Source: Anthracocystis setariae | Lineage: Eukaryota; Basidiomycota; Ustilaginomycetes; Ustilaginales; Ustilaginaceae | Assembly: GCA_928724745.1 (NCBI GenBank) | Contig: CAKMXJ010000037.1 | Span: forward strand, 1,240,001 to 1,304,000 | Length of the DNA stretch: 64,000 nucleotides | Direction: 5' to 3' | Shown here: positions 50,585 through 59,474 of the stretch, piece after piece | How the letters are laid out: each line of letters begins with the position of its first letter | Position numbering within the stretch: the first letter of the stretch is position 1 | Program-made: the position numbers and the translations under genes | Notes under the pieces: model-generated | Told to the model about the DNA's origin: nothing | Databases searched by the model: none | The model's input: the letters and a program-made list of their open reading frames with translations, nothing else

Positions 50585-51872
50585 GGGGTAGCGCCGAACG
50601 AGAATCCGCCAGCAGGTTTGGCCGGTGCCGCTGCGGGAACTGATGCTGCTGGTGCGGATGTGGTGCTTGCGGTCGGGGTAGTGGTGGCAGGCTTGCCGAA
50701 CGAGAACCCGCCCACAGCTGGTGCTGGAGCAGCAGCGGGAGCCGCCGCCGCAGATGTTGATGTGGATGAAGCTGGCGCAGCTGTGGTGGTCGTCGTCGTC
50801 GCTGGCGTCGTGGTGGTTGCAGTAGTCGCTGGCTTTCCAAATGAGAATCCTCCGGTGGCGGTGGTGGCGGCAGCTGCAGCGGGCTTGGTCTCAGTACTCG
50901 AGCTAGCCGCAGGAGTAGTGGTGGTGGCAGACTTGCCAAACGAGAAGCCACCAAGAGCAGGCTTGGCAGGTGCCGCAGTGGTGGAAGAGGCAGTCGAGGC
51001 GGACGCAGCGCCGCCGAAGGAGAAGCCACCGGTTGTAGGCGCTGCAGTCGGTGCTGACGTCGCCGGAGTAGACGTCGAAGTAGCTGTGGAGGTTCCGCCA
51101 AAAGAGAAGCCGCCAGCGGGCTTAGTCGCAGCTGCACTGCCACCAAAGAGGGAGCCTGTAGTGCTTGCTGGTGCCGCAGTACTAGATGTAGGAGTCGGGG
51201 TGCTGCCGCCAAGTTTGAATGATCCGAAGCCACTTAGGCCACCGCTTGCAGGGGCAGCAGCTGGCGCAGCAGGTGCGGCAGTGGATGCAGCGGGGGTGGA
51301 GCCACCGAACGAGAAGCCTCCAGCAGCAGGTGCAGCGGGTTTGGACGCTGCGTTTCCGAACAAGATTCCACCAGTTGAAGCAGGTGTCGATGTGGTTGTG
51401 CCTTGAGCGGGTTTGGATGCACCGCCGAAGGAGAAGCCACCGGTCGCAGGAGCCGAGGCTGCAGGCGCGGCAGCGGCAGCGGAAGAAGCAGGAGTGGAGG
51501 ATGCGCCGCCGAAAGAGAAGCCACCTGATGATGGTGCAGCGGGCTTTGCGCCAAACGAAAAGCCGCCGGTAGCAGGGGTGGTTGAGGAGGTGTTGCTGGA
51601 GCCAAAGAGGCCGCCGCCGACGGACGCAGCAGGGGTGGTACTAGAGCCTGCTGCGGGTGAGGAGCCAAAGAGAGAGCCTGCTGTGTTGGTGGATGCGCCT
51701 GTCAAGGAGAAGCAAGTCACGGGAGATATCAGTTAATCGTTCAAGAAGATCCAAGTCTGGCGAAAGAGATCAACTTACCTCCGAAAGAAAAGGGTTTGGC
51801 AGCACCGGAAGTGTTATTGTTATTGGTATTGTTGGCGCCTCCAAAGGAGAATCCGCCTCCGCCGAACGACAT
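49810..51872 (-). CDS. NSP1: FG-repeat nucleoporin Nsp1 (Nup62 family)
   Basis: Two exons, 51872-51779 and 51698-49810 (donor GTAAGT, acceptor GACAG, a Gly codon split), give 660 residues. The N-terminal ~440 residues are an FG domain with repeated GGFSFG, GSLFG and similar motifs separated by Ala/Thr/Ser spacers including poly(Ala) and poly(Thr). The C-terminal ~210 residues are the conserved Nsp1_C coiled coil: MDEILNRWSTDLD, AAEVAAWDKVLL and LDYLESSQNDLAYLVNEYE, matching Nsp1/Nup62. It sits in the central channel of the nuclear pore with Nup57 and Nup49 partners. Exon 1 supplies MSFGGGGFSFGGAN, a typical Nsp1 start. A possible start inside the intron (MTCFSLTG) would skip exon 1 but is less likely. 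Divergent from BFR2. Confidence 0.92.
51699..51778 (-). other. Intron of the NSP1 gene
   Basis: 80 bp, donor GTAAGT, acceptor TTGACAG (minus strand). Splicing makes the first FG units continuous (KPFSFGGAST). Confidence 0.88.
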
Positions 51873-52283
51873 GATGGATGATGTGATGCTGATCTACCAG
51901 CTCCCTTGCGTTGATTCAGCGGCGATAAACTAGTAGGACTATGAGTTGCAAGGAGCGATAAAGACAGAGAAGGTGTTGATGTGCGCATACACAGAGTAAA
52001 GCGAAGTTGTTGCGACGCGAAGATGTTGAGCAAATCGACTCGACTATGGCTCTCTTCATTGTCATGCTTACGTGATGCAAATTTCGTCGAGCTGAAAAGT
52101 CATTTATTCCTTTTTCAGAATTTTTGGTTAAGAACGCCGTGTGCAGCCGAAAAAAAAAAAAAAAAAATGTGAAAAGAATTCCAACACTACTGTTGTCCGG
52201 TGTGGAGCAAAGCAAATGCACTTTTGCTTGCTTCTCAACTCGCCTTGCTCACCCCATCATCATCCATACCTCTCATACCAACG
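51873..52283. other. Divergent promoter of NSP1 and BFR2
   Basis: 411 bp between the two start codons. Contains an (A)n run at 52150-52166 and an A/T-rich segment near 52105-52130. No other gene. Confidence 0.7.
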
Positions 52284-53969
52284 ATGCCGCCCAAGTCATC
52301 GCTAGCGTCGTTGCTCAGCTCACTCACAAATGCGGCGCCAGAAGACTTTGACCCAGAGGCAGTCGACGCTGATGCCGGTCCCTCCACTCTCGCCAATGTA
52401 AACGGTGATTCGCAATCCGAAGCGGACGACGATGACGACCAAGAGGAAGAAGACGACGACGAGCAAGAGCGCATGAATCCAAGAGCGCACTACGCTGAGG
52501 TCGGACAAAGTATTTTACGCAGAAAGGCAGCTGTTAGCGAGAGCGACAAGATCAACCAGGCCAAATATCAAGGTGTCAAGTCTAGTCGAGCCGAACTTTA
52601 CGCCGATCAGGATGACCAAGACCAAGACGAGGCCGGAGATGAGGATATGAAGGACGATGAGGAGATCACAAGCGAGTCGGAAGCGATCAGCAATGAAGAC
52701 GACAGCGAAAGCGAGGACGATGATGATGAAGACGAGCAACCATCAGAACAAAGGAAGAAGCTACGTTTTGCTGAGGACCAATCCATAGCATCCCCTCGCC
52801 GCTCGGACGAAGACTCAGAAACAGAAGATGGCGCTGGTACATCAGGATCTGCGAGTATCGCAGCTCAGATGGCACAAGCTGCATCGCAAGCCAAGGCGCT
52901 CAAAGCACGTCGGCTCGAAGATGCTGAAAAGGGACGACAAGTTCGCAAGCAGATCAAGGCGTTTGAGCGTACACTCGAAACGCGCATCAAGGCGCAGTCG
53001 GTCCTTCGTGAGGTCAACCGTCTTCCCGATCTCGAGATCTACTCTGACCTCATGTCGAATTCTAGCACCACTTTGGAACCAGCGATTGGCGTGTTGGAGC
53101 AACTGCTCGAACTGTCCGAGACGCTATTCTCTCTGCGAAGCAAGCTCGACAGAATGACATCGCAAGACGCCGAATCGTCCGCAGCACCAGCAACAAGAAA
53201 GCGCAAGAGGGACTTTGACATCACACCTCCAGAAGATGACCAGGAAGCAGCACGCACGTGGAACGAGATCAATTCGCACGACCAGATCGACGCCACGCTT
53301 TCCGACATTGCCACCTATTCTGCTTCCAAGGAGCCACATAGGAGGAGTGTACTTGACAAGTGGAGTCTCAAAGTCACTTCTGCCGCTGCTGCAACGGATG
53401 GGAACAAATTTACACAGTTGCGAGCTGTCAACCAGACGCCCTCGATGCAGATCGACACCGCCCTCGCGGGTGATGGTGTGCAACGTCTCATCTCCCGCAC
53501 TCGAGTACTTCGCTCCGAATCTGAAGGCCATCTCAAACTCGGCCACACCACCACCCCCACCAGCTCGGATGAGCAGAGAGACATAGAAGTCTTTGACGAT
53601 TCCGATTTCTACTCGACTCTTCTCAAAGACCTCATCGAGCGTCGATCGTCCAGCCTTGCCTCAGCGGGAGGTGCTACAGCCACCATGATGTTGAACGGAC
53701 TACAGGACGGGAGTGGCAAGAAGAAAAAGGGTGCGGTGGATACCAGAGCTTCCAAGGGTAGGAAGTTGAGATACGAGGTCAACGATAAGATCGTCAATTT
53801 CATGCCTCCCATCCAAGACCGCATCAAATGGTCAAAAGACCAAATCGATCGTCTCTTCAAACAATTGGCCTCCTCCAACGGCGTCAAAAACACACCACAA
53901 GAAGAGGATGAAGAACAGCAGGAAATCGACCAAGCCCCAGATTTGGCAGGTTTGCGCATGTTCGGTTAA
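52284..53969 (+). CDS. BFR2: Ribosome biogenesis protein Bfr2 (AATF/Che-1 family)
   Basis: Protein of 561 residues from ATG 52284. The N-terminal half is highly acidic (Asp/Glu runs at 52430-52460 and 52620-52740). The AATF region begins at the QVRKQIKAFERTLETRIKAQ helix and the LPDLEIYSDL segment. The C-terminal TRAUB domain is shown by ASKGRKLRYEVNDKIVNFMPP and ends LAGLRMFG, characteristic of Bfr2/AATF. Bfr2 works with Enp2 and Lcp5 in the SSU processome in the nucleolus. Length agrees with fungal homologues (about 530-560). Intronless. Its start is 411 bp from the divergent NSP1 start. Confidence 0.93.
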   Translation: MPPKSSLASLLSSLTNAAPEDFDPEAVDADAGPSTLANVNGDSQSEADDDDDQEEEDDDEQERMNPRAHYAEVGQSILRRKAAVSESDKINQAKYQGVKSSRAELYADQDDQDQDEAGDEDMKDDEEITSESEAISNEDDSESEDDDDEDEQPSEQRKKLRFAEDQSIASPRRSDEDSETEDGAGTSGSASIAAQMAQAASQAKALKARRLEDAEKGRQVRKQIKAFERTLETRIKAQSVLREVNRLPDLEIYSDLMSNSSTTLEPAIGVLEQLLELSETLFSLRSKLDRMTSQDAESSAAPATRKRKRDFDITPPEDDQEAARTWNEINSHDQIDATLSDIATYSASKEPHRRSVLDKWSLKVTSAAAATDGNKFTQLRAVNQTPSMQIDTALAGDGVQRLISRTRVLRSESEGHLKLGHTTTPTSSDEQRDIEVFDDSDFYSTLLKDLIERRSSSLASAGGATATMMLNGLQDGSGKKKKGAVDTRASKGRKLRYEVNDKIVNFMPPIQDRIKWSKDQIDRLFKQLASSNGVKNTPQEEDEEQQEIDQAPDLAGLRMFG

Positions 53970-54178
53970 CCTTCCATCCTCTCATTTCAAATTTGCAAAG
54001 TCATCTTTTCATTCCGCCCCGCAAGTCATGTGTGTGAGAGAGACAGAGAGCGAGTATAGAAAGTCCGCATTTGAAGAAAAGAAAGAAAAAGGACACACCA
54101 TCGAGGCGAAACAAGGTATATACGAGACAAGAAGTCGAAAAATTCCAAAGCCAAAGCCTGTTCACACTGGGGGGAGCT
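53970..54178. other. Convergent 3' region of BFR2 and kinesin-14
   Basis: 209 bp, with GAGAGAGACAGAGAG and A-rich stretches near 54040-54100. No gene seen. Confidence 0.5.
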
Positions 54179-56233
54179 TCAGTTGGCGATCGACTTTACC
54201 GCCTTAGCCGTGCCGATCGTCGTCGAGTTGACCTTTGTGGCGAATCTAAGCGAGCACAAGCTTTCGTTGAGATGCGCCGCCATCGGACTCAACGCTAGCA
54301 GCATCAGCGTCTTGGAGTTACCACCGAGGCTGTTTTTCAGCAGCCACGTTAGCGTCGAGTTACGGTAAGGAACGTGATTGGTTGCCTGCTTGTTCTGACC
54401 TAGCGCCGAAATGACGTCGGCAAGCGAAGACAGCGACTTGTTGATGGATTGCGCTTCCTTCAGTCGGATTGGGTCCTTGTCTGAGCCCGAGTTGGCCAAG
54501 CGTTCCGAACCAGCAAGATCAACGAGCGAGAGCACCGCATCGCACGCTTCCATCGTAGTGGCATTTTGACCGCGAACTCGAAGCATGAACACCGAATGCG
54601 ATCGCGAAGATCGCTCATTCATCAGCGTAGCCGCCACCTGCCTTCTCTTCTTGGCCTTGTCGAGCAGCGCAAACACTTGAGCAGGAGAGTCCAGCGCCAC
54701 CACAACTGTATCGGAAACCGTAGTACGACCCTTGTCGTGCTTGATCTCGTGCTTGGCCTTGTCGACTTCGCTCTTGCCGAGAAGATCGTTGATGTTGTCG
54801 AGGTAGATTTCCAGCATGGAGCCTTCAAAGTCGTACTTCCAGCCTTTGTCTTTGAGCGTTTCGGCGGTTGACCACAGCATCTGCACGGCTCTGGGAATCA
54901 GACCAGCACCAATGTCGCAGGAGGGATCGCTGCCCAAGCCAGAGATCGAGTCAGGCGCACCTTCGAGTGTATGAGTCTTACCAGATCCGGTTTGACCGTA
55001 GGCAAAGATGGATGTGTTGTATCCATCAAGCACCGACTGTGTCAAGTGCGCAATCTCCTCAAAGACGTCGGCTTGCGTAGCAGAGGGCTGGAAGACGCGA
55101 TCAAACGTGAAGAGGTGGTTTCGCATTGTAACAGTGCCGGTAGCAGACTCGCCGGCGGCAAGCAACTCGATTTGAGTTGCTTCGCGTTCGTTAGGGAATC
55201 GAATGGCGGCCAAAGCCTCCGTACCATTGTTTGCATCGTTGTTAGAAGGAGGTCGGACACGACAGAAGACGCGGATGTTGCCCCTCAACTCTTGCACCTC
55301 GTTGTGCAGCTTCCTTCTCAACGACTCGGCCTCGCGCAACTCGTTTTCGAGGTGAAGGTTGGCCTCTCGGGTCTCTGCGACCTCCTTGTCCATGCCTGAA
55401 TTCTTTGCCTTCAGCGAATCGATCTGGTCCTGAAGCACTTGCAACTGGGAGCGCAAAGCGGCGTTGGTGCTCTCCATGGTAAGATGACTTGTGCTCTGTT
55501 GGTTGAGTGTCGCCTTGAGCGCTGCGACGGTCTCGCGCTCCTGCTCGAGCTCGTTCTCGAGGATGCGCTTTTCGCGATTGAATTTGGCGGTGAGTTGAAG
55601 GATCTCATCATCGGCGAGAGTCCTTCTGCGCTTGATCTCGTCCTGCTTGGACTGAGCAATCTTGCGCTGCTCGATGAGATCTTCTTCGAGTTGACGAACC
55701 TTGTCTTCTTGTGCAAGGCGTTCGGATCGTTCCTTGTTCCACTTTTCCTCTGTCTTTTGACGTTCGAGCTCGAACAGTTCGGCCATAGAGGCAAGACGAG
55801 ACTCCATAGCATCCATACGAGAGGGATCGACGTCGGTGGAAGCAGCAAAAGTGGCGCTGCCATTACTGGATCGGGAGGCGGCAGAGGCGGCAGCATTGGC
55901 AGCGTTTGTGCCGGGACGAGGACGCGTAACGCTAGTGACACCCCTTCGAACAGGAGCAACCTTGGATGTACTGAGAGAACGAGTGGCAGTTGCAGCTGGT
56001 GCCGGTCTGTTTGTGGTGTTGGTCATGGGAGCGCGTGGCAAAGTGAGGGTAGAAGAGGGAGCTTTGGCGGCAGTACGTCTTGCGGGAACAAAGCGACCCG
56101 CTTCTGATGTGCTGACCGCTCGAGTGGCAGCCACTGTGCGGGCAGCAGGCTCTCTCAGCTGGCTAGGACCAGCATTTGGCAGAGTGGCCGTTCGCTGACG
56201 CTTGACGGTTTGTGGTACAGGGATGCCCGACAT
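54179..56233 (-). CDS. Kinesin-14 (C-terminal, minus-end-directed motor, Kar3/Klp2 type)
   Basis: Protein of 684 residues, one exon. An Ala/Thr/Arg-rich basic tail (1-~135) probably binds microtubules. A coiled coil runs from about 140 to 317. The neck sequence LRGNIRVFCRVRP (316-328) directly before the motor is diagnostic of kinesin-14. In the motor, the P-loop is GQTGSGKT (413-420), with NERSSRSHS, DLAGSER and YRNSTLTWLLKNSLGG. It ends shortly after the catalytic core (LRFATKVNSTTIG), as in Kar3/Klp2/KlpA. Such motors act in spindle focusing, karyogamy or astral microtubule sliding. The short tail fits Klp2/KlpA or Kar3; whether it needs a Cik1/Vik1 partner cannot be told. The tropomyosin gene follows upstream on the same strand. 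Confidence 0.93.
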   Translation of the reverse strand: MSGIPVPQTVKRQRTATLPNAGPSQLREPAARTVAATRAVSTSEAGRFVPARRTAAKAPSSTLTLPRAPMTNTTNRPAPAATATRSLSTSKVAPVRRGVTSVTRPRPGTNAANAAASAASRSSNGSATFAASTDVDPSRMDAMESRLASMAELFELERQKTEEKWNKERSERLAQEDKVRQLEEDLIEQRKIAQSKQDEIKRRRTLADDEILQLTAKFNREKRILENELEQERETVAALKATLNQQSTSHLTMESTNAALRSQLQVLQDQIDSLKAKNSGMDKEVAETREANLHLENELREAESLRRKLHNEVQELRGNIRVFCRVRPPSNNDANNGTEALAAIRFPNEREATQIELLAAGESATGTVTMRNHLFTFDRVFQPSATQADVFEEIAHLTQSVLDGYNTSIFAYGQTGSGKTHTLEGAPDSISGLGSDPSCDIGAGLIPRAVQMLWSTAETLKDKGWKYDFEGSMLEIYLDNINDLLGKSEVDKAKHEIKHDKGRTTVSDTVVVALDSPAQVFALLDKAKKRRQVAATLMNERSSRSHSVFMLRVRGQNATTMEACDAVLSLVDLAGSERLANSGSDKDPIRLKEAQSINKSLSSLADVISALGQNKQATNHVPYRNSTLTWLLKNSLGGNSKTLMLLALSPMAAHLNESLCSLRFATKVNSTTIGTAKAVKSIAN

Positions 56234-57347
56234 GGCGATGGTGATGTCCGCTACGATCGTGTCGATATGTGAGTGTTGGACGTAAAAGGTGAATATGGCC
56301 TGTTGGATGGTTGGGCAGGCACCTTATGACCAGATGATGGAAGCGAGATGGATGGTTTCTCACCAGTAGTGAGGATCACATCCACATCCACTTAGTCAAG
56401 TAACACTGAAGCCAACCAACACTCAGTGTGACACGGTGACTGCGAGTCGGATGCGCACTTTTTGGCTTTGCGACGCGCCGAATTCCACTCACCCAAAACA
56501 CTCGAAAAAAAAGTCACTCACCGTCCGATTGCCCGATTTGGTTGGCCATTTCGTTGCATTATTGGACTCGCGCCGCAAAATGTGGTGGTCACGTGCCATT
56601 CAACCATGTTCGATTCTGCTGACACCTACCACACTTCAACCTGGCTGCAGTACCGTAGGTCCTGGTTGTGTGCCCAGAGTAGCCTCTCTTGAACTCGACC
56701 TTGGACTGTTCCACATTTTCACTCACATCACACACCCACAACTCGACGCAATTGTAATTTTCATTGCTCTAGATGAGATGGGCAGAGTCGTTGGTCGAGC
56801 TAGGGGCAGGGTAGAGGAAGAGGAAGAGGATAGACCAAGTGATACAGTAAATGCGAGAGCGAACGACGAAATGCCGCAGATGAAGCAGAACGAGATGGGA
56901 ATACATCGAGACGATGGACTATGATTAGCAGATTGGCAAAGATGCACAAGGCGTCGATGAGCTGGCATGGTTTTCGTGGTCATCAGCCTGCTCGGCTTGA
57001 CTCGTGCCTTCATCCTTTGGTACGGACGGTGGAATTTCGGTGTGAGAGACACTTGCATTCGGCTCTGGCGCAGGTCGAGTCGCTGTAAGAGCTAGAAGCA
57101 CCTGAGCCCAGATGCTGACCAGCGTCCCGATCAACTCCAGCGCAACAGGCACCACCAAAGCCAGTGTCCGTTCCGAGAGGCTCCGCATTATGCCCATGCC
57201 CATGACCATGCCGCTGCCGCCGCTGCCATCTACAAGTTCATCTGTCGCTGCATCCTCAAATTCGTGCGCGCCATCGTCGGTAGTTTGGCCACCTTCGCTG
57301 CAGGCATCCGCTGAGCCATGCACCCCAGCTCCGACTCTGACAGCGAT
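56234..57347. other. Intergenic between kinesin-14 and tropomyosin
   Basis: 1.1 kb. Holds the kinesin-14 promoter (GGTCACGTGCC at 56587-56597, about 355 bp upstream of the ATG), a TACAGTA at 56843, and the tropomyosin 3' UTR. A minus-strand frame at 56925-57323 encodes 132 residues with one hydrophobic segment (TLALVVPVALELIGTLVSIW) but starts only 25 bp after the tropomyosin stop and has no other support. Confidence 0.5.
56587..56597. promoter_or_regulatory. GGTCACGTGCC element upstream of kinesin-14
   Basis: E-box core CACGTG about 355 bp upstream of the kinesin-14 start. Function inferred. Confidence 0.3.
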
Positions 57348-58300
57348 CTAGAGGCTCTCCATCTGTGCCACAACCTCGTCCAGCTCCGCCTTGGAGGCGC
57401 GGTAACGCTCCTCGGCCTCCTCGTACTTCTTCTCCCATTGTGCCACCTCACGCTCCAGCGTCGCAACCTGGCGCTCAAAGTGCTCGGCCTTGACGTCAAC
57501 CTGTCGAAGCCTGTATTATCGCAATGGAACGAAAAAAAAAGGATGCGAGTTGGATCTGTGTCAGTCAACAATTCGTTTGCCATGTCATTGCGCTTCCTCG
57601 CTCGGCTGTTCAAATACGCACTTGTCTGTGGTCTCGCGAAGGTTTTTCTCGGCTGTGTCAAGCTCGGACTCGAGCAGGTCCACCTTGCGCTGCAGCGATT
57701 CCGAAGTGGTAGCGTTGGATTCGTGCTCCTCGCGCACCGCCTTGTGCTCGTGCAGCTTGCCCTCAAGCTTTTCCAGGTCGCCCTCGGCAACGCTCAGCTT
57801 GTGCTGCAAAGACGCGATCTCCTGGTCCTTGGTAAGCAGCTCCTGCTCGAGTTGCTTGTTCTTGGCGGCCAGCTCGTCGGCGCGCTCGCTGGCGGCGTCA
57901 GCCTCGACACGGAGCGAGTTGAGTTTCTGTGTGCATCCAAGAAAGCGGAACGAGGGCGTGGGGCGTTCAAATGCGATTGAAATCAGTCTGCGGCGCTCTT
58001 TCGCGTGTGAAACGGCTGATTGCGCCTGTACTTACCTCCTTGATGCGGTCCTGTCGTTCGTAACAGAGCATAAAAGATTACGCACGTTGCGTTTGATGAC
58101 CGGATAGGGAACAAATCACGTGTCAAGATGCGAAGCAATCGTCAGTAGCGTTCTTGTCGTGATCAACGGCGCATTCGCAGCACAGTCTTTGCATCCTCGG
58201 GCATAGCCAGAGTGGCGATACAGCTCGAGCTTGACCTCCATGATGAGACGCTGTCTGACTGCGCAAGGGTGGAAATTTTGTTTCGGAGGCAACTCACCAT
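57348..58300 (-). CDS. TPM1: Tropomyosin (Tpm1/Cdc8-type, four coding exons)
   Basis: Spliced model: exon 1 is just the ATG (58300-58298, donor GTGAGT); exon 2 is a 15-nt micro-exon (58050-58036, DRIKE, donor GTAAGT); exon 3 is 57926-57622 (donor GTGCGT); exon 4 is 57510-57348. Acceptors are CGACAG, CACAG and ATACAG. All phases fit and the product is 161 residues, exactly the length of Cdc8 and yeast Tpm2. It starts M-DRIKEKLNSLRVEAD and has uninterrupted heptads; LRETTDKLRQVDVKAEHFERQ near 104-124 is the fungal tropomyosin core, and the end is AELDEVVAQMESL. Tropomyosin binds along actin cables for polarised growth and the cytokinetic ring. An alternative start (MLCYERQ) would read straight into exon 2 from an ATG at 58069-58071, but it lacks the conserved MD start. 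Confidence 0.92.
58036..58050 (-). other. TPM1: 15-nt tropomyosin micro-exon (DRIKE)
   Basis: GACCGCATCAAGGAG flanked by acceptor CGACAG and donor GTAAGT. It encodes residues 2-6 of tropomyosin, which are needed for the conserved N-terminus. Confidence 0.85.
58117..58122. promoter_or_regulatory. CACGTG element in tropomyosin intron 1
   Basis: ATCACGTGTC lies within the 247-bp first intron (58297-58051), shortly upstream of the micro-exon. Could act on an alternative downstream start; inference only. Confidence 0.25.
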
Positions 58301-59474
58301 CGTTGTATGAGTGGGAGTGTGAGAGATTGGTGGTGGTCGTAAGCAAAGGGTGGTTTCAAGCCTTGAAGCGGAATGATAAGTGGAGGATCGAAGCGATGAT
58401 CGTGAAGGAGAAGGAATAGGGGCGACTTGGCCAAGCTGGTAATCAGCACCGTTCAACACAGCTGCCACTGTGCCGATGCACAGATGCGCACCACTACTAC
58501 TCTGGGATTTCGTCGGTCGCTTTTAGTTGCGAGCGAGCATAGTCCTGCAATCAATCAAACACACGCCCGCGCCAGCACAGCGCAGGTTTCTTCGACGTGC
58601 GCGTGCCTATGCCCGTGCACTCTTCTCTCCCAGCAACACACTTTAGACTTTTTGTGTGATTTGTGATTATAGGTGGGAAGGGGCCTTTCGAGAAGTGATT
58701 TAGAGAGCACCGCGTGTGTTTTTGATTTTATTTTTTATTTGGTGTGTGAGTGAGTGTGTGTGTGTGTGTGTTCCTCTCTCTCACAGCAGCGAGACAAACA
58801 AGAGCCACACAGAAAAGGCTGAGTCTGAATTAGTGCCCCTCTTCTGCCTTTGAATTCGATCTCGAGTCTTCGCGTGATCCTTACTTAAGCATCGTAGTTG
58901 CAGCTGTTCGTTTTGTTGTATGCTCGTCGCCACCACCCTCTTGCCACTCGCAACTCCAAGCTTACCAAAAACAATCCACAAGCCACACCCGAACAAGCAA
59001 ATCGAGAAACAAGGCAGAATGCGATCCGTTGAAAATGACAAAATAAGACCCAGAGACAAGTCCAAAGTAGATAGTTAGATACATGAAACCCAAAAGATTG
59101 AAAACAGCGAATAACCCAATTACGAGATGCTTCACATGTGAATCGTAGCATCGATAGTGTAAGAAGAAGAGAAGGGGGAAACGGGCAACCCGGCGGAAAC
59201 AGCGACGAGACAGATAGGTGACAGGGTGATGGCGCAGAGAAGCACGAGGGTATAAACCGATGGGTTTGCGGAGAGAGAGCCAGGCTAAAGTAGAATTTGA
59301 CGTGTATGTAGACGTGACTGGCAACAGTCCGTAAAAGGTCCCTCGTAGCGAACCTTACTATTTTGGTTGCGCTTACTCGCAAGTTGCAATGTAGACACCG
59401 CGATTTTGAGAGATTGTGGCAAAAGCTCGACGGCCAAAACATTGATTTTGATCAAGTTGGTGCAGCAGTCGATA
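58301..59474. other. Intergenic between tropomyosin and the receiver-domain gene
   Basis: 1.2 kb. Includes the tropomyosin promoter and 5' UTR, T-rich DNA and a (GT)n repeat near 58754-58771, and the 3' UTR of the receiver gene. A hydrophobic minus-strand frame at 58885-59442 has no domain and is not called. Confidence 0.5.
58754..58771. repeat. (GT)n microsatellite
   Basis: Alternating GT run of about 18 bp, intergenic. Confidence 0.85.

Noticed and set aside
50309..51406. 365-codon plus-strand frame opposite NSP1, rich in Val/Ala/Gly/Pro
   Set aside because: Mirror of FG-repeat coding DNA; low complexity and no independent support.
56925..57323. 132-codon minus-strand frame with one hydrophobic segment
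   Set aside because: Begins 25 bp past the tropomyosin stop, so it is most likely 3' UTR; no family recognised.
58885..59442. 185-codon hydrophobic minus-strand frame
   Set aside because: Cys/Phe/Ser-rich random-looking translation of T-rich DNA next to a 3' UTR.
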